Made by a program: the position numbers and the translations under genes | Notes under the pieces: model-generated | Databases searched by the model: none | Told to the model about the DNA's origin: nothing | What the model saw: only the letters and a program-made list of their open reading frames with translations | Shown here: positions 15,816-23,798 of the stretch, piece by piece | How the letters are laid out: the number at the start of each line of letters is the position of its first letter | How positions within the stretch are numbered: position 1 is the first letter of the stretch | Assembly: GCA_050946935.1 (NCBI GenBank) | Contig: JBMNVR010000003.1 | Span: 62,001-126,000, forward strand | Source of the DNA: UQRS01 sp050946935 | GTDB lineage: Bacteria; Bacillota; Clostridia; Oscillospirales; Acutalibacteraceae | Direction: 5' to 3' | Length of the DNA: 64,000 nucleotides

Positions 15816-16499
15816 ATGATCTCTGTTGCTGTCGACGGCCCGGCCGGCGCCGGAAAAAGCACCATTGCCCGGCGGGTCGCCGCCGCTCTCTCTTACATTT
15901 ATGTGGATACCGGCGCGCTCTACCGCACCGTGGCTTTTTCTCTGCTGGAGGGTGGGGTGGACATCTCCGACTCCGCCAAGGTGGAGGAGGCGTTGCCCGG
16001 CATTTCGGTCGACATCCGATACGCGGACGGGGAGCAGAGAATGCTCCTCTCCGGCGCGGATGTGAGCGGGCGCATCCGTACGCCGCAGGTGTCGATGGCG
16101 GCCTCGACCGTATCGGCCCAACCGGCTGTCCGCGCCTTTTTGCTGGAGATGCAGCGCAGTCTCGCACGCAGCCACAACGTCGTCATGGACGGCCGGGACA
16201 TCGGAACGGTCGTGCTCCCCGGCGCCGCGGTCAAGATCTTTCTGACCGCCGCGGCCGAGGAGCGGGCAACCCGCCGCTGGCGCGAATTACGGGAAAAGGG
16301 GGAGCTGGTCGAATTTGAGGCGGTCCTCGCCGACCTGGAAAAGCGGGACTATCAGGACTCCCATCGGGCGGTTGCTCCGCTTCGGCCGGCTGACGACGCT
16401 GTGACGGTCGACACCACCGGTCTCTCGCTGGAGCAGTCGGTGGAGGCTGTTCTTTCGGTCATCCGGGAAAAAACCGGGGAGGAGGCGGCCGGCAGATGA
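15816..16499 (+). CDS. cmk: Cytidylate kinase
   Basis: Phosphorylates CMP and dCMP. The P-loop GPAGAGKSTIARR is at residues 8-20. YVDTGALYR, SMAASTVSAQPAVRAFLLEMQR and VVMDGRDIGTVVLP are standard. 227 aa. Start follows AAGGAG. It overlaps plsC by four bases (ATGA). The cmk-plsC-ispH-rpsA order is conserved in Clostridia. Confidence 0.97.
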   Translation: MISVAVDGPAGAGKSTIARRVAAALSYIYVDTGALYRTVAFSLLEGGVDISDSAKVEEALPGISVDIRYADGEQRMLLSGADVSGRIRTPQVSMAASTVSAQPAVRAFLLEMQRSLARSHNVVMDGRDIGTVVLPGAAVKIFLTAAAEERATRRWRELREKGELVEFEAVLADLEKRDYQDSHRAVAPLRPADDAVTVDTTGLSLEQSVEAVLSVIREKTGEEAAGR

Positions 16500-17125
16500 C
16501 TTTCTATTATCGCTTCGTCAAAACGGTCGCCCGGCCGATTGCCAGGGTTTTGCTGCGCTTTCACTCGACCGGGGCGGAGCATATCCCTCAAAGCGGCGGG
16601 TTTATCCTCTGCTGCAACCATACCTCTATGATCGACATCGCGCTGCTGGTGCTGACCTGTAAGCGACAGATTTATTTCATGGCGAAGGAGGAGCTGTTTC
16701 ACAATCCCCTTCTCGGTTGGTTTTTCCGGCACATGGGCGGCTTTCCGATCTCGCGCGGGGCGGGGGACAACGCCGCGCTGGAGAAGGCGAGAGAGATTGT
16801 CCGCCGTGGCGATATTCTGGGCATTTTCCCCGAGGGAACCCGTACAAAAGATCCTTCCGGGCATCCCGGTCGGGGCAAATCGGGCGCGGCGGTCATCGCC
16901 TCTCAGACCGGGACGGGGGTGCTGCCCTGTGCCATTCACTACGACGGCTACGACGGGAAGATGCATTTCTTTAAGCCGTCCTACGTCCGGTTTGGAAAGA
17001 TGATCCCCGCCGACGAGTTGAAAATCCAGGGCCTCGACCGGGCGGAGGTGCGGCGCGCCTCCAACCGGATCATGGGCGCGATTACCGCCATGTGGGAGGA
17101 GGAGACGGGTTGGAAATCCGAGTAG
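16496..17125 (+). CDS. plsC: 1-acyl-sn-glycerol-3-phosphate acyltransferase
   Basis: Membrane-associated lysophosphatidate acyltransferase of phospholipid synthesis. The catalytic H-x4-D motif is NHTSMID, with FPISRG (block II) and FPEGTRTK (block III) plus a substrate motif near VLPCAI. 209 aa. Coupled to cmk by overlap, and its 3' end overlaps the start of ispH-rpsA by 16 bp. Confidence 0.93.
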   Translation: MTFYYRFVKTVARPIARVLLRFHSTGAEHIPQSGGFILCCNHTSMIDIALLVLTCKRQIYFMAKEELFHNPLLGWFFRHMGGFPISRGAGDNAALEKAREIVRRGDILGIFPEGTRTKDPSGHPGRGKSGAAVIASQTGTGVLPCAIHYDGYDGKMHFFKPSYVRFGKMIPADELKIQGLDRAEVRRASNRIMGAITAMWEEETGWKSE

Positions 17126-19161
17126 CCGAAACCGCCGGCTTCTGCTTCGGCGTTAACCGCGCGGTCGAGCTGGTCAGTCGCCTGCTGGACGAGGGGGGAG
17201 AGGTCTGCACCCTCGGCCCGATTATCCACAATCCGCAGTTGGTCGAGCAATTGAGAGCGCGGGGGGCGAAAATCGTCGAAACGCCGGAGGAGGCACCTCC
17301 CGGCAGCCGGCTGGTTATCCGTTCCCACGGGGTGCCGTCGGACGTCTACGACCGCGCGGCCGTCTGCGGGGTGGAGCTGGCCGACGCGACCTGCCCCTTT
17401 GTCTCTAAGATCCATAAAATCGTGGAGGAGGCATCAGCCGCCGGCCGCACCGTCCTGATCGCCGGAGATGCAAAGCATCAGGAGGTGTTGGGAATCCGCG
17501 GCCATTGTACGGCAGCCAGCTATGTTTTCTCAGGCGAAAAGGAACTGGAAGAACTGCTGGCCGCGCACCCGGAATTGCGCGATGCGCCGGTCACAGCGGT
17601 TGCCCAGACGACCTTTCATGCGGATTTTTGGGAGAAATGCCAAAAAACTTTAAAAAAGGTATGTACAAACGCGATTGTTTTTGATACAATATGTAGTGCA
17701 ACTGCCAATCGGCAAAAAGAGGCCAAGGCGCTTGCGGCCGAAAGTGACCGGATGATCGTGATCGGCGGACGACACAGCTCCAACACCGCCAAGCTGCGGG
17801 AGGTCTGCGCCGTTCTCTGCCCGCGTACCTATCTGATCGAGACGGCCGCCGAGCTTCGCCGGGACATGCTTCTCGGCGCCGAAAAAATCGGGGTTGCCGC
17901 CGGGGCTTCGACGCCGTCCGGCATAATAAAGGAGGTAATAAAAACCATGTCCGAGATTTTGAACAACGAAGTCATCGAGGGCAGCGAGGCGGTCGAGACC
18001 GCGGCCGAGGCTGTACAGCCTGAAAAATCTTTTGAGGAAATGACTTTTGAGGAGGCGCTGGAGGCCTCTCTCAACGGCTTGAATACGGATCAGAAGGTCC
18101 GTGGTGTGGTCCTGTCGGTCAACCCTACTGAGATTCAGGTGGACATCGGCAGAAAACACACCGGATATATTTCCGCGAGTGAATTTTCGAGCGATCCCAA
18201 CGTCAAATTGACTGAGGCGGTCAAGGTCGGCGACGAGCTGGATCTGATCGTTATGCGCACCAACGATCAGGAGGGGACGGTCGCCCTCTCCAAAAAGCGG
18301 TATGATGCCCGCCTTGGCTGGGACAAAATTCTCGCCGCCAAGGAGGAGGACGCGGTTCTCACCGGCGTCGTAACCGAAATCAACAACGGCGGCGTTGTCG
18401 CCGTAGCTGAGGGCTGCCGCGTATTCATTCCGGCGTCCCAGGCGACCCTGACCCGCGGGGAGGATCTGAATCTCCTCAAGGGCAAGACGGTCGAATTTAA
18501 AATTCTGGAAATTGACCGCCGCCGCCGCGTGGTCGGTTCGATCCGCGCTGTCCTGCGCGAACAGCGCAAGGAACTGGCCGAGAAATTCTGGAGCGAGGTT
18601 GAAGTCGGCAAGGTCTATACCGGCGTGGTGAAGAGCCTGACCAGCTACGGCGCGTTCGTCGATCTTGGCGGTGTGGACGGCATGATCCACATTTCCGAGC
18701 TGTCCTGGTCCCGCATCAAGCACCCGTCCGAGGTGGTTAACGTCGGCGACACGGTTGAGGTGTATATTAAAGACATCGACACCGAGAAGAAAAAGATTTC
18801 CCTCGGCTTCAAGAAGGCGGAGGACAACCCGTGGGAGATTCTCAAGCGCGACTATCCGGTCGAGTCGGTTGTGAAAGCGACCGTCGTTTCGATGACCCCC
18901 TATGGCGCGTTCGCGCGTATCATTCCGGGGATCGACGGCCTGATCCATATTTCGCAGATCGCCAATCGCCGGATCGAGAAGCCGCAGGATGTTCTCTCCA
19001 TCGGAGAAGAGGTCGAGGCGATGATCATCGCGATTGATTTTGAGAAGAAGCGGGTCAGCCTCTCGATGCGGGCGCTGCTGCCCGCCGATGCTCCGGCGGA
19101 GGAGGCCGTTGCGGAGGCGGCTTCCGTTGAGGAAGCTCCCGCGGAGGAGACGGCAGAATAA
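17110..19161 (+). CDS. ispH: Bifunctional IspH (HMBPP reductase) - ribosomal protein S1 fusion
   Basis: The N-terminal part (about residues 1-275) is 4-hydroxy-3-methylbut-2-enyl diphosphate reductase, the last MEP-pathway step. Its iron-sulfur cysteines are in AGFCFGV, DATCPFVSK and TICSAT, and GASTPSGIIKEVI closes the domain. The rest holds four S1 RNA-binding repeats, including GVVKSLTSYGAFVDLGGVDG and VSMTPYGAFARIIPGIDG, and an acidic Ala/Glu tail. This fusion is known from Clostridia. The first start is TTG at 17110, seven bases after GGAGGAGG; an in-frame GTG at 17092 precedes it. AAAGGAGGT at about 17930 followed by ATG at 17947 offers an internal start for the S1 part alone (405 aa). 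Readthrough from plsC is likely. Confidence 0.95.
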   Translation: MEIRVAETAGFCFGVNRAVELVSRLLDEGGEVCTLGPIIHNPQLVEQLRARGAKIVETPEEAPPGSRLVIRSHGVPSDVYDRAAVCGVELADATCPFVSKIHKIVEEASAAGRTVLIAGDAKHQEVLGIRGHCTAASYVFSGEKELEELLAAHPELRDAPVTAVAQTTFHADFWEKCQKTLKKVCTNAIVFDTICSATANRQKEAKALAAESDRMIVIGGRHSSNTAKLREVCAVLCPRTYLIETAAELRRDMLLGAEKIGVAAGASTPSGIIKEVIKTMSEILNNEVIEGSEAVETAAEAVQPEKSFEEMTFEEALEASLNGLNTDQKVRGVVLSVNPTEIQVDIGRKHTGYISASEFSSDPNVKLTEAVKVGDELDLIVMRTNDQEGTVALSKKRYDARLGWDKILAAKEEDAVLTGVVTEINNGGVVAVAEGCRVFIPASQATLTRGEDLNLLKGKTVEFKILEIDRRRRVVGSIRAVLREQRKELAEKFWSEVEVGKVYTGVVKSLTSYGAFVDLGGVDGMIHISELSWSRIKHPSEVVNVGDTVEVYIKDIDTEKKKISLGFKKAEDNPWEILKRDYPVESVVKATVVSMTPYGAFARIIPGIDGLIHISQIANRRIEKPQDVLSIGEEVEAMIIAIDFEKKRVSLSMRALLPADAPAEEAVAEAASVEEAPAEETAE

Positions 19162-19223
19162 AAGCAAAATTACAATAGGATTTTGCATACGGTTGAAAAC
19201 CGCTGCACATCATGATTTAAAGA

Positions 19224-19261
19224 ACAAGAGATCTGGATGTATATCCGGTCTCTTGTTTTTT
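19224..19261 (+). terminator. Terminator after ispH-rpsA
   Basis: Long hairpin CAAGAGAT-CTGGAT-GTAT-ATCCGG-TCTCTTG (about 19225-19255) followed by six T. Positioned about 60 bp after the stop. Confidence 0.9.
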
Positions 19262-19733
19262 ATTGCTCCGCAAAAAAACGATTCAAAACGCCGAATTTCT
19301 CGCCGCGCGAAGGGAGCGGCAACCGAAATACACGGCGACAAAAATACCCGCCGTCGGGGGTGTTCTTTTGTTCAGTCTCGATTTGGCGGGTATTTTTATT
19401 GCTCCGCAATAAAAAACGATTCAAAACGCCGAATTTCTCGCCGCGCGAAGGGGGCGGCAACCGAAATACACGGCGGCAAAAAATACCCGCCGTCGGGGTG
19501 TTCTCTTGTTCAGCAATACACGGCGGTAAAAAATACCCGCCGTCGGGGGTGTCCTTTTATTCAGCCTCGATTTGGCGGGTATTTTTATTGCTCCGCAATA
19601 AAAATACGATTCAAAACGCCGAATTTCTCGCCGCGCGAAGGGCGCGGCAACCGAAATACACGGCGGCAAAAAATACCCGCCGTCGGGGGTGTTCTCTTAT
19701 TCAGCCTCGATTTGGCGGGTATTTTTATTGCTT
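19262..19733. repeat. Three tandem intergenic repeat units with long inverted arms
   Basis: Three units of 136-189 bp (19262-19397, 19398-19586, 19587-19727) begin ATTGCTCCGCAA and share ACGATTCAAAACGCCGAATTTCTCG-type sequence. Each ends in a hairpin with 13-bp arms AAAAATACCCGCC and GGCGGGTATTTTT (19340-19397, 19529-19586, 19669-19726). Unit 2 carries an extra partial copy with a second left arm (19479-19491). The arms with flanking A/T runs could terminate transcription in both directions. No protein-coding signature was found; open frames here merely read through the repeats. The following 230 bp (19734-19963) up to sigK show nothing recognisable apart from a CATACAAT box. Confidence 0.9.
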
Positions 19734-19963
19734 TTGTGCATTGAGGGGATCGCTTCACGATAAAAAACAGGCTTTTCATGTCGCCCCTCCCGCTTCCGGT
19801 GCGGGAGACCGGGACACGGCTGCAAAAAACATCAGATGCGGCGCGTATTACTCTGCTTTTGGTGACGCAGGCGGAAGAGAATGACGACTCTTGTAAAAAG
19901 CTTTGGCGGGACTTGCAAAACCGAAGTCGGCACGGCATACAATTCTTCGGGAGGCTGATCAAT

Positions 19964-20680
19964 ATGTTTACGACGCTTATTGGCTATATTGTTTCCAACC
20001 TGTTTTATTTTGCACTGCATGTCACCAGCTCCGGGTCTTTCCCCAAACCCCTTTCTGCCGCCGAGGAGCGTCGTCTGGTCGCATTACTGGAAACCGGAGA
20101 CGCCGCTGCCCGGGATACTTTGATTGAGCACAATCTTCGCCTGGTGGCTCATATTGTTAAAAAGTATGCCGGGGAACGGGTCGAGCAGGATGATTTGATC
20201 TCGATCGGAACCATCGGTCTGATCAAAGCCGTGGGAACGTTCAACAGCGAGAAAAAAATCCGTCTCGCCACCTATGCGGCAAGATGTATTGAAAATGAAA
20301 TCCTGATGTATTTTCGCAGCCTGAAAAAGACGGCGCAGGACGTGCTGATCAGCGATCCGGTGGATACGGATAAAGACGGGAACACCCTGACCCTGATCGA
20401 CATTATTTCGGACGATACCAATATTGTGGATGAGATTGATTTGAAAATTAAATCCCGTCAGCTAAAGAAATTTATTCTCGAGCGATTGGATGACCGTGAA
20501 CGGGAAATCCTGATTTATCGCTATGGACTTGGGGGGACGGAGGATCTGACCCAGCGGGAGGTGGCAAAACGGCTGGGTATTTCGCGCTCCTATGTATCGA
20601 GAATTGAGAAAAAAGCGTTGGAAAAGCTGAAAACGTCTTTTGACGAACCGTTGTCGGGACACTGCGGAAAGATGATTTAA
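19964..20680 (+). CDS. sigK: RNA polymerase sporulation sigma factor, SigK type
   Basis: Late mother-cell sigma factor of the sigma-70 family. Region 2 shows EHNLRLVAHIVKKYAG, DLISIGTIGLIKAVGTF and RLATYAARCIENEILMYFR. Region 4 shows DDREREILIYRYGLGG, LTQREVAKRLGISRSYVSRIEKKAL. A hydrophobic N-terminal stretch (MFTTLIGYIVSNLFYFAL) looks like the pro-sequence that keeps SigK inactive until cleavage by SpoIVFB. 238 aa with a start at 19964 after GGGAGG; 62 further in-frame codons upstream look non-coding. The gene is uninterrupted (no skin element). SigK versus another sporulation sigma is inferred from the pro-sequence and strong similarity. Confidence 0.92.
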   Translation: MFTTLIGYIVSNLFYFALHVTSSGSFPKPLSAAEERRLVALLETGDAAARDTLIEHNLRLVAHIVKKYAGERVEQDDLISIGTIGLIKAVGTFNSEKKIRLATYAARCIENEILMYFRSLKKTAQDVLISDPVDTDKDGNTLTLIDIISDDTNIVDEIDLKIKSRQLKKFILERLDDREREILIYRYGLGGTEDLTQREVAKRLGISRSYVSRIEKKALEKLKTSFDEPLSGHCGKMI

Positions 20681-20779
20681 CTTTTGCGCACCGTCTGCGA
20701 GATGTTGTTCCAGGGCAAACGCCTCGCTTGCGCAAATGACGCCGGATGCCTGTGGGGGATTTCTCCGCCGGGCTTCGAA

Positions 20780-21754
20780 TTAATTCTGCATGTTGATCTG
20801 TTCGCCGAGAATCAGGGGGTATCGGATCAGGCGCGTACTGTCCAAATTTTCTTTATACATATTTACGGCTGTAATCTGGTGGTTTTCATAGGTCGTGTAA
20901 TAGTAAATTCCCTTGTCGGCATTGCAGCAGGCCGTGTAAATGGTAATCTCAAACGCGCCGTCTCCCACATCACAGCATCCCCTTGGCTGATCCACCGATC
21001 CCAAAATATGGAAAAACTGGCTGATGCTTTCGGCCTCTGAATCGCCGGATACCGAATGCATTTTGGTAAAGGCCGCTCTGACAAACCGGGACTGCGAGGA
21101 TGCGTCTCCCGGCAGACCCAGCGCGCCCATGCCTCTGCTGTATGTGTATAAAGGCAGTTGGTCAGAAAAATCGTTTTGCGGCGCCTTGGAAGAAAGATGC
21201 ATATAATTGTTCAAGTGAAACATCTGCATATCGAACGGCGGATTGTTTGTCAAAATACCCGCCGGATTGTGGTATACCCGGATTCCTTCTTTCACCGCTT
21301 CAACGGTAATGGCCTCGCTGCGGTCGGCAATGATCCAGTGAAGCTGTGCCAAGGGCAGCTGACTGCTGAAAGGCGTGTTGATAAGATTGACGGTTTTTAA
21401 CAGTTCTTTTGCTTTTTTTACCGAATCACATTGACCGAGAATCCACGGGATGAATTCAAACTGTGCGACATTGTCTTTACCCGGTACCGCTTCTTTATAA
21501 TCTGCGTTTCCGACAAAATTGAGGCCTGCGATGCCAAGCCCTTTTTCGTTAATCGCATCATAATAGAGCGGATAATCCTTTGCGACATATGCCATGCCGA
21601 TGATGGCATAGTGGCTTTTCAAACTCGGCATATTGCGGAAATGCAGTGCATAATGGCGCGGCGTGATGGCGACCTCATCTCCGTAGGAGAATTCATAATC
21701 CAGCGTCCGGCCAAAATAAAAATCCTTTGTTTTGTAAGTTGCCGCTGTGCACAT
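20780..21754 (-). CDS. Choloylglycine hydrolase family protein, probable bile salt hydrolase
   Basis: Ntn-hydrolase that would cleave the amide bond of glycine- or taurine-conjugated bile acids. The mature protein would begin at Cys2 (MCTAATYKTKDFYFGRTLDY). Known catalytic residues of the clostridial enzyme have counterparts: C2, R16, D19, N79 in GIAGLNF, an Asn in TNNPPF and an Arg in SQSRFVR. Asn rather than Tyr at N79 favours bile salt hydrolase over penicillin V acylase. 324 aa; the start at 21754 follows GGAGG. Cytoplasmic, as no signal peptide is seen. Lower G+C than the flanking core genes. It stands alone, convergent with sigK. Confidence 0.86.
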   Translation of the reverse strand: MCTAATYKTKDFYFGRTLDYEFSYGDEVAITPRHYALHFRNMPSLKSHYAIIGMAYVAKDYPLYYDAINEKGLGIAGLNFVGNADYKEAVPGKDNVAQFEFIPWILGQCDSVKKAKELLKTVNLINTPFSSQLPLAQLHWIIADRSEAITVEAVKEGIRVYHNPAGILTNNPPFDMQMFHLNNYMHLSSKAPQNDFSDQLPLYTYSRGMGALGLPGDASSQSRFVRAAFTKMHSVSGDSEAESISQFFHILGSVDQPRGCCDVGDGAFEITIYTACCNADKGIYYYTTYENHQITAVNMYKENLDSTRLIRYPLILGEQINMQN

Positions 21755-21854
21755 AAGCTTAACCTCCGGCCGCTGCGTTGTTTTTATATTCAAGAAGTAT
21801 GCAAGAAATTCTGTCTATAGTTTGGCCGGATGGCCGCCTGATTATAAGAAAAAT

Positions 21855-21910
21855 AAAAATATCCGCCAAATCAGTGCGAATGACAGGAATCTTTGGCGGC
21901 GGATATTTTT
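21855..21910. repeat. Single hairpin related to the 19.3-19.7 kb repeats, inverted
   Basis: Arms AAAAATATCCGCC (21855-21867) and GGCGGATATTTTT (21898-21910) differ at one position from the arms of the upstream repeat. The inner AAATC next to the left arm matches the reverse complement of the right end of those units. It lies upstream of the bile salt hydrolase-like gene and ahead of the ilvA leader. Confidence 0.75.
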
Positions 21911-22001
21911 GCCGGTGCTCGGCCGTGAAAGCCATCTGTTCTTCCAAAACAAAAGCCAGCCCTTACTCTGTTGTTCTTAACGGAGTAAAAGGTGCGGTAT
22001 G

Positions 22002-22030
22002 TAACCGGAAGGTATAATGCCTTCCGGTTA
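22002..22030. repeat. Perfect 11-bp inverted repeat
   Basis: TAACCGGAAGG (22002-22012), 7-nt loop, CCTTCCGGTTA (22020-22030). No T-run directly after it on either strand, so it may be an operator or an RNA structure rather than a terminator. Between it and the ilvA promoter (22031-22207) nothing else was recognised. Confidence 0.7.
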
Positions 22031-22207
22031 CTGCCGTTTTTAGGCATTTATCGTTGCCGTCTGCAGTTTCACCGGTAGTATCGCTATTGTGGATACCGCC
22101 GTCTTGGATGTGGTGCGAGGCTTTGGTTGGGAGGTATAGTGAATTTCGATATAGTTTCCGCATTTACGGGAGAATTTTTCTTTTTTTCAAAATATTTTAA
22201 AAAGCAC

Positions 22208-22236
22208 TTGACATCAACGCGTTAAAGGAGTAATAT
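22208..22236 (+). promoter_or_regulatory. Promoter for the ilvA-ridA T-box transcript
   Basis: Perfect TTGACA (22208-22213), 17-bp spacer, TAATAT (22231-22236). Confidence 0.7.
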
Positions 22237-22249
22237 GCTATATAAATTT

Positions 22250-22545
22250 AATAGTGTTTCAAAGGCTATGACGAAGACGGAATCTATAAGCGATTTCACA
22301 GAGAGTCGGGGATGGTGCGATCCCGATAATGAACTGTAGAATTTCCCATCCCTTCTGAGCCGGAAATCCAAAAAGGCTTAACACCCAAGTAGGCGTTTCC
22401 CGTGTATGCTACGTCAGTGCATAGAAGTTGTTAGACTTCGAAGAGGTGGCGGATTTTATATATTCGCAATTTGAGTGGTACCGCGAGTGCAATGAAATTA
22501 CACCCGTCTCAAAGCAATCAAAAGCTTTGGGGCGGTTTTTTGTTT
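22250..22545 (+). promoter_or_regulatory. T-box leader for ilvA-ridA
   Basis: Contains the T-box core GAGTGGTACCGCG (22473-22485). It ends in a terminator with arms CCGTCTCAAAGC (22504-22515) and GCTTTGGGGCGG (22524-22535) and six T. Upstream are stem I features: GACGAAGACGG at the 5' side, AGAGAG, and GAATTTCCCATCCCTTCTGAG at the 3' side. The specifier codon cannot be fixed by eye; TTC, CCC and ATC all fall in the specifier region. ATC (Ile) would suit the downstream gene. Confidence 0.92.
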
Positions 22546-22594
22546 TCCCTCAAAGCAAAGAAACATACAGTTATTTAGAAAGGTGAAACAAAAA

Positions 22595-23785
22595 ATGCTA
22601 TCTCTTGACAAAGTTTTTTCTGCACAGGCGGTGCTGAAGAACATTATTCGTGAAACAAATTTGGTTAGAGCCTATGGTGTTGCTTCCGACTGCGAACTAT
22701 ACCTAAAGCCCGAAAACCTGCAAATTACCGGTTCTTTTAAGGTACGAGGTTCGGCATATAAAATTGCAATGCTCACAGACCAAGAAAAGGAAAAAGGCGT
22801 TATCGCTTGCTCCGCCGGTAATCACGCACAGGGCGTTGCCTTGGCCGCAACCAAAAACGGAATTAAATCGCTGATCTGCCTTCCCGATAGTGCTCCTATC
22901 TCCAAGGTGGAAGCAACAAAAGGTTTCGGCGCTGATGTGTGTTTGGTAGAAGGTTGCTATGACGATGCTTACAAAAAAGCATTGAAACTGAGAGATGAGA
23001 AAGGTTACACCTTCGTGCATCCCTTTGACGATGAAAACGTCATTGCTGGTCAAGGCACCATTGCTCTTGAAGTGCTGAATGAACTGGCTAACATCGATGC
23101 GATTGTTGTTCCCGTTGGTGGTGGCGGACTGATTTCGGGTATCGCTTATACTGTAAAACAAATCAGACCTTCGGTTAAGGTTTACGGTGTACAGGTCAAA
23201 GGTGCTGCCAGTATGTATAACTCGGTTCACAACGGCAAAATCGAATGCCTACCTTCTGTGCAAACCATTGCAGACGGTATTGCTGTTAAACAGCCGGGCG
23301 AAAATACCTTTAATCTGGTCAGTGAATATGTGGACGAAATTGCCCTGGTTAGCGATGATGAGGTTGCAAGTGCAATCCTTGCTCTAATCGAAAAGCAAAA
23401 GATGATTGCAGAAGGTGCAGGCGCCGCCGCAGTAGCAGCAGTAATGTTTGATAAATTCGGACTCAAAGGCAAACGAGTTGTCAGCATCGTTTCGGGCGGT
23501 AATATTGATGTTACTTCTCTTTCCCGTGTCATTGACCGTGGACTTCTCAATTCGGGCAGATCTTCCAGCCTTTTGATTGAACTGATTGATAAACCCGGAC
23601 AGTTGAAAGACATCTCTCGAATTATCGCCGATTGTGGTGGCAATGTAACGGGTGTTCATTACGAAAAAGGAAACACTGAAAGCATTAACGGATGTTACCT
23701 TCGTATTGAAATGGAAACCAAAGATTTTGAACACGTTAATCTGATTACGCAGTCCTTGCGTAACGAAGGATTTAAGATAGTGTAA
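22595..23785 (+). CDS. ilvA: Threonine ammonia-lyase with ACT domain
   Basis: PLP enzyme that deaminates threonine to 2-oxobutanoate, the entry to isoleucine synthesis or to threonine catabolism. The PLP lysine is in SFKVRGSAYKI, with SAGNHAQGVALAA and the phosphate loop PVGGGGLISGIA. A C-terminal ACT domain (LLIELIDKPGQLKDISRIIADCGGNVTGVHYEKG, about 325-396) suggests allosteric control. 396 aa. ATG at 22595 follows AGAAAGGTG; a GTG four codons earlier overlaps it. Controlled by a T-box. Visibly lower G+C and different codon use from the surrounding core genes, suggesting transfer. Confidence 0.93.
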   Translation: MLSLDKVFSAQAVLKNIIRETNLVRAYGVASDCELYLKPENLQITGSFKVRGSAYKIAMLTDQEKEKGVIACSAGNHAQGVALAATKNGIKSLICLPDSAPISKVEATKGFGADVCLVEGCYDDAYKKALKLRDEKGYTFVHPFDDENVIAGQGTIALEVLNELANIDAIVVPVGGGGLISGIAYTVKQIRPSVKVYGVQVKGAASMYNSVHNGKIECLPSVQTIADGIAVKQPGENTFNLVSEYVDEIALVSDDEVASAILALIEKQKMIAEGAGAAAVAAVMFDKFGLKGKRVVSIVSGGNIDVTSLSRVIDRGLLNSGRSSSLLIELIDKPGQLKDISRIIADCGGNVTGVHYEKGNTESINGCYLRIEMETKDFEHVNLITQSLRNEGFKIV

Positions 23786-23798
23786 AGGAGATAAAGTG

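Noticed and set aside
17092..17109. GTG at 17092 as the start of ispH-rpsA.
   Set aside because: It lies within the GGAGGAGG Shine-Dalgarno region; TTG at 17110 has correct spacing and begins at the conserved N-terminus.
19237..19884. Long open frames through the 19.3-19.7 kb repeats.
   Set aside because: They are repeated low-complexity translations of the repeat units in several frames on both strands, with no start signals; the repeat structure explains them.
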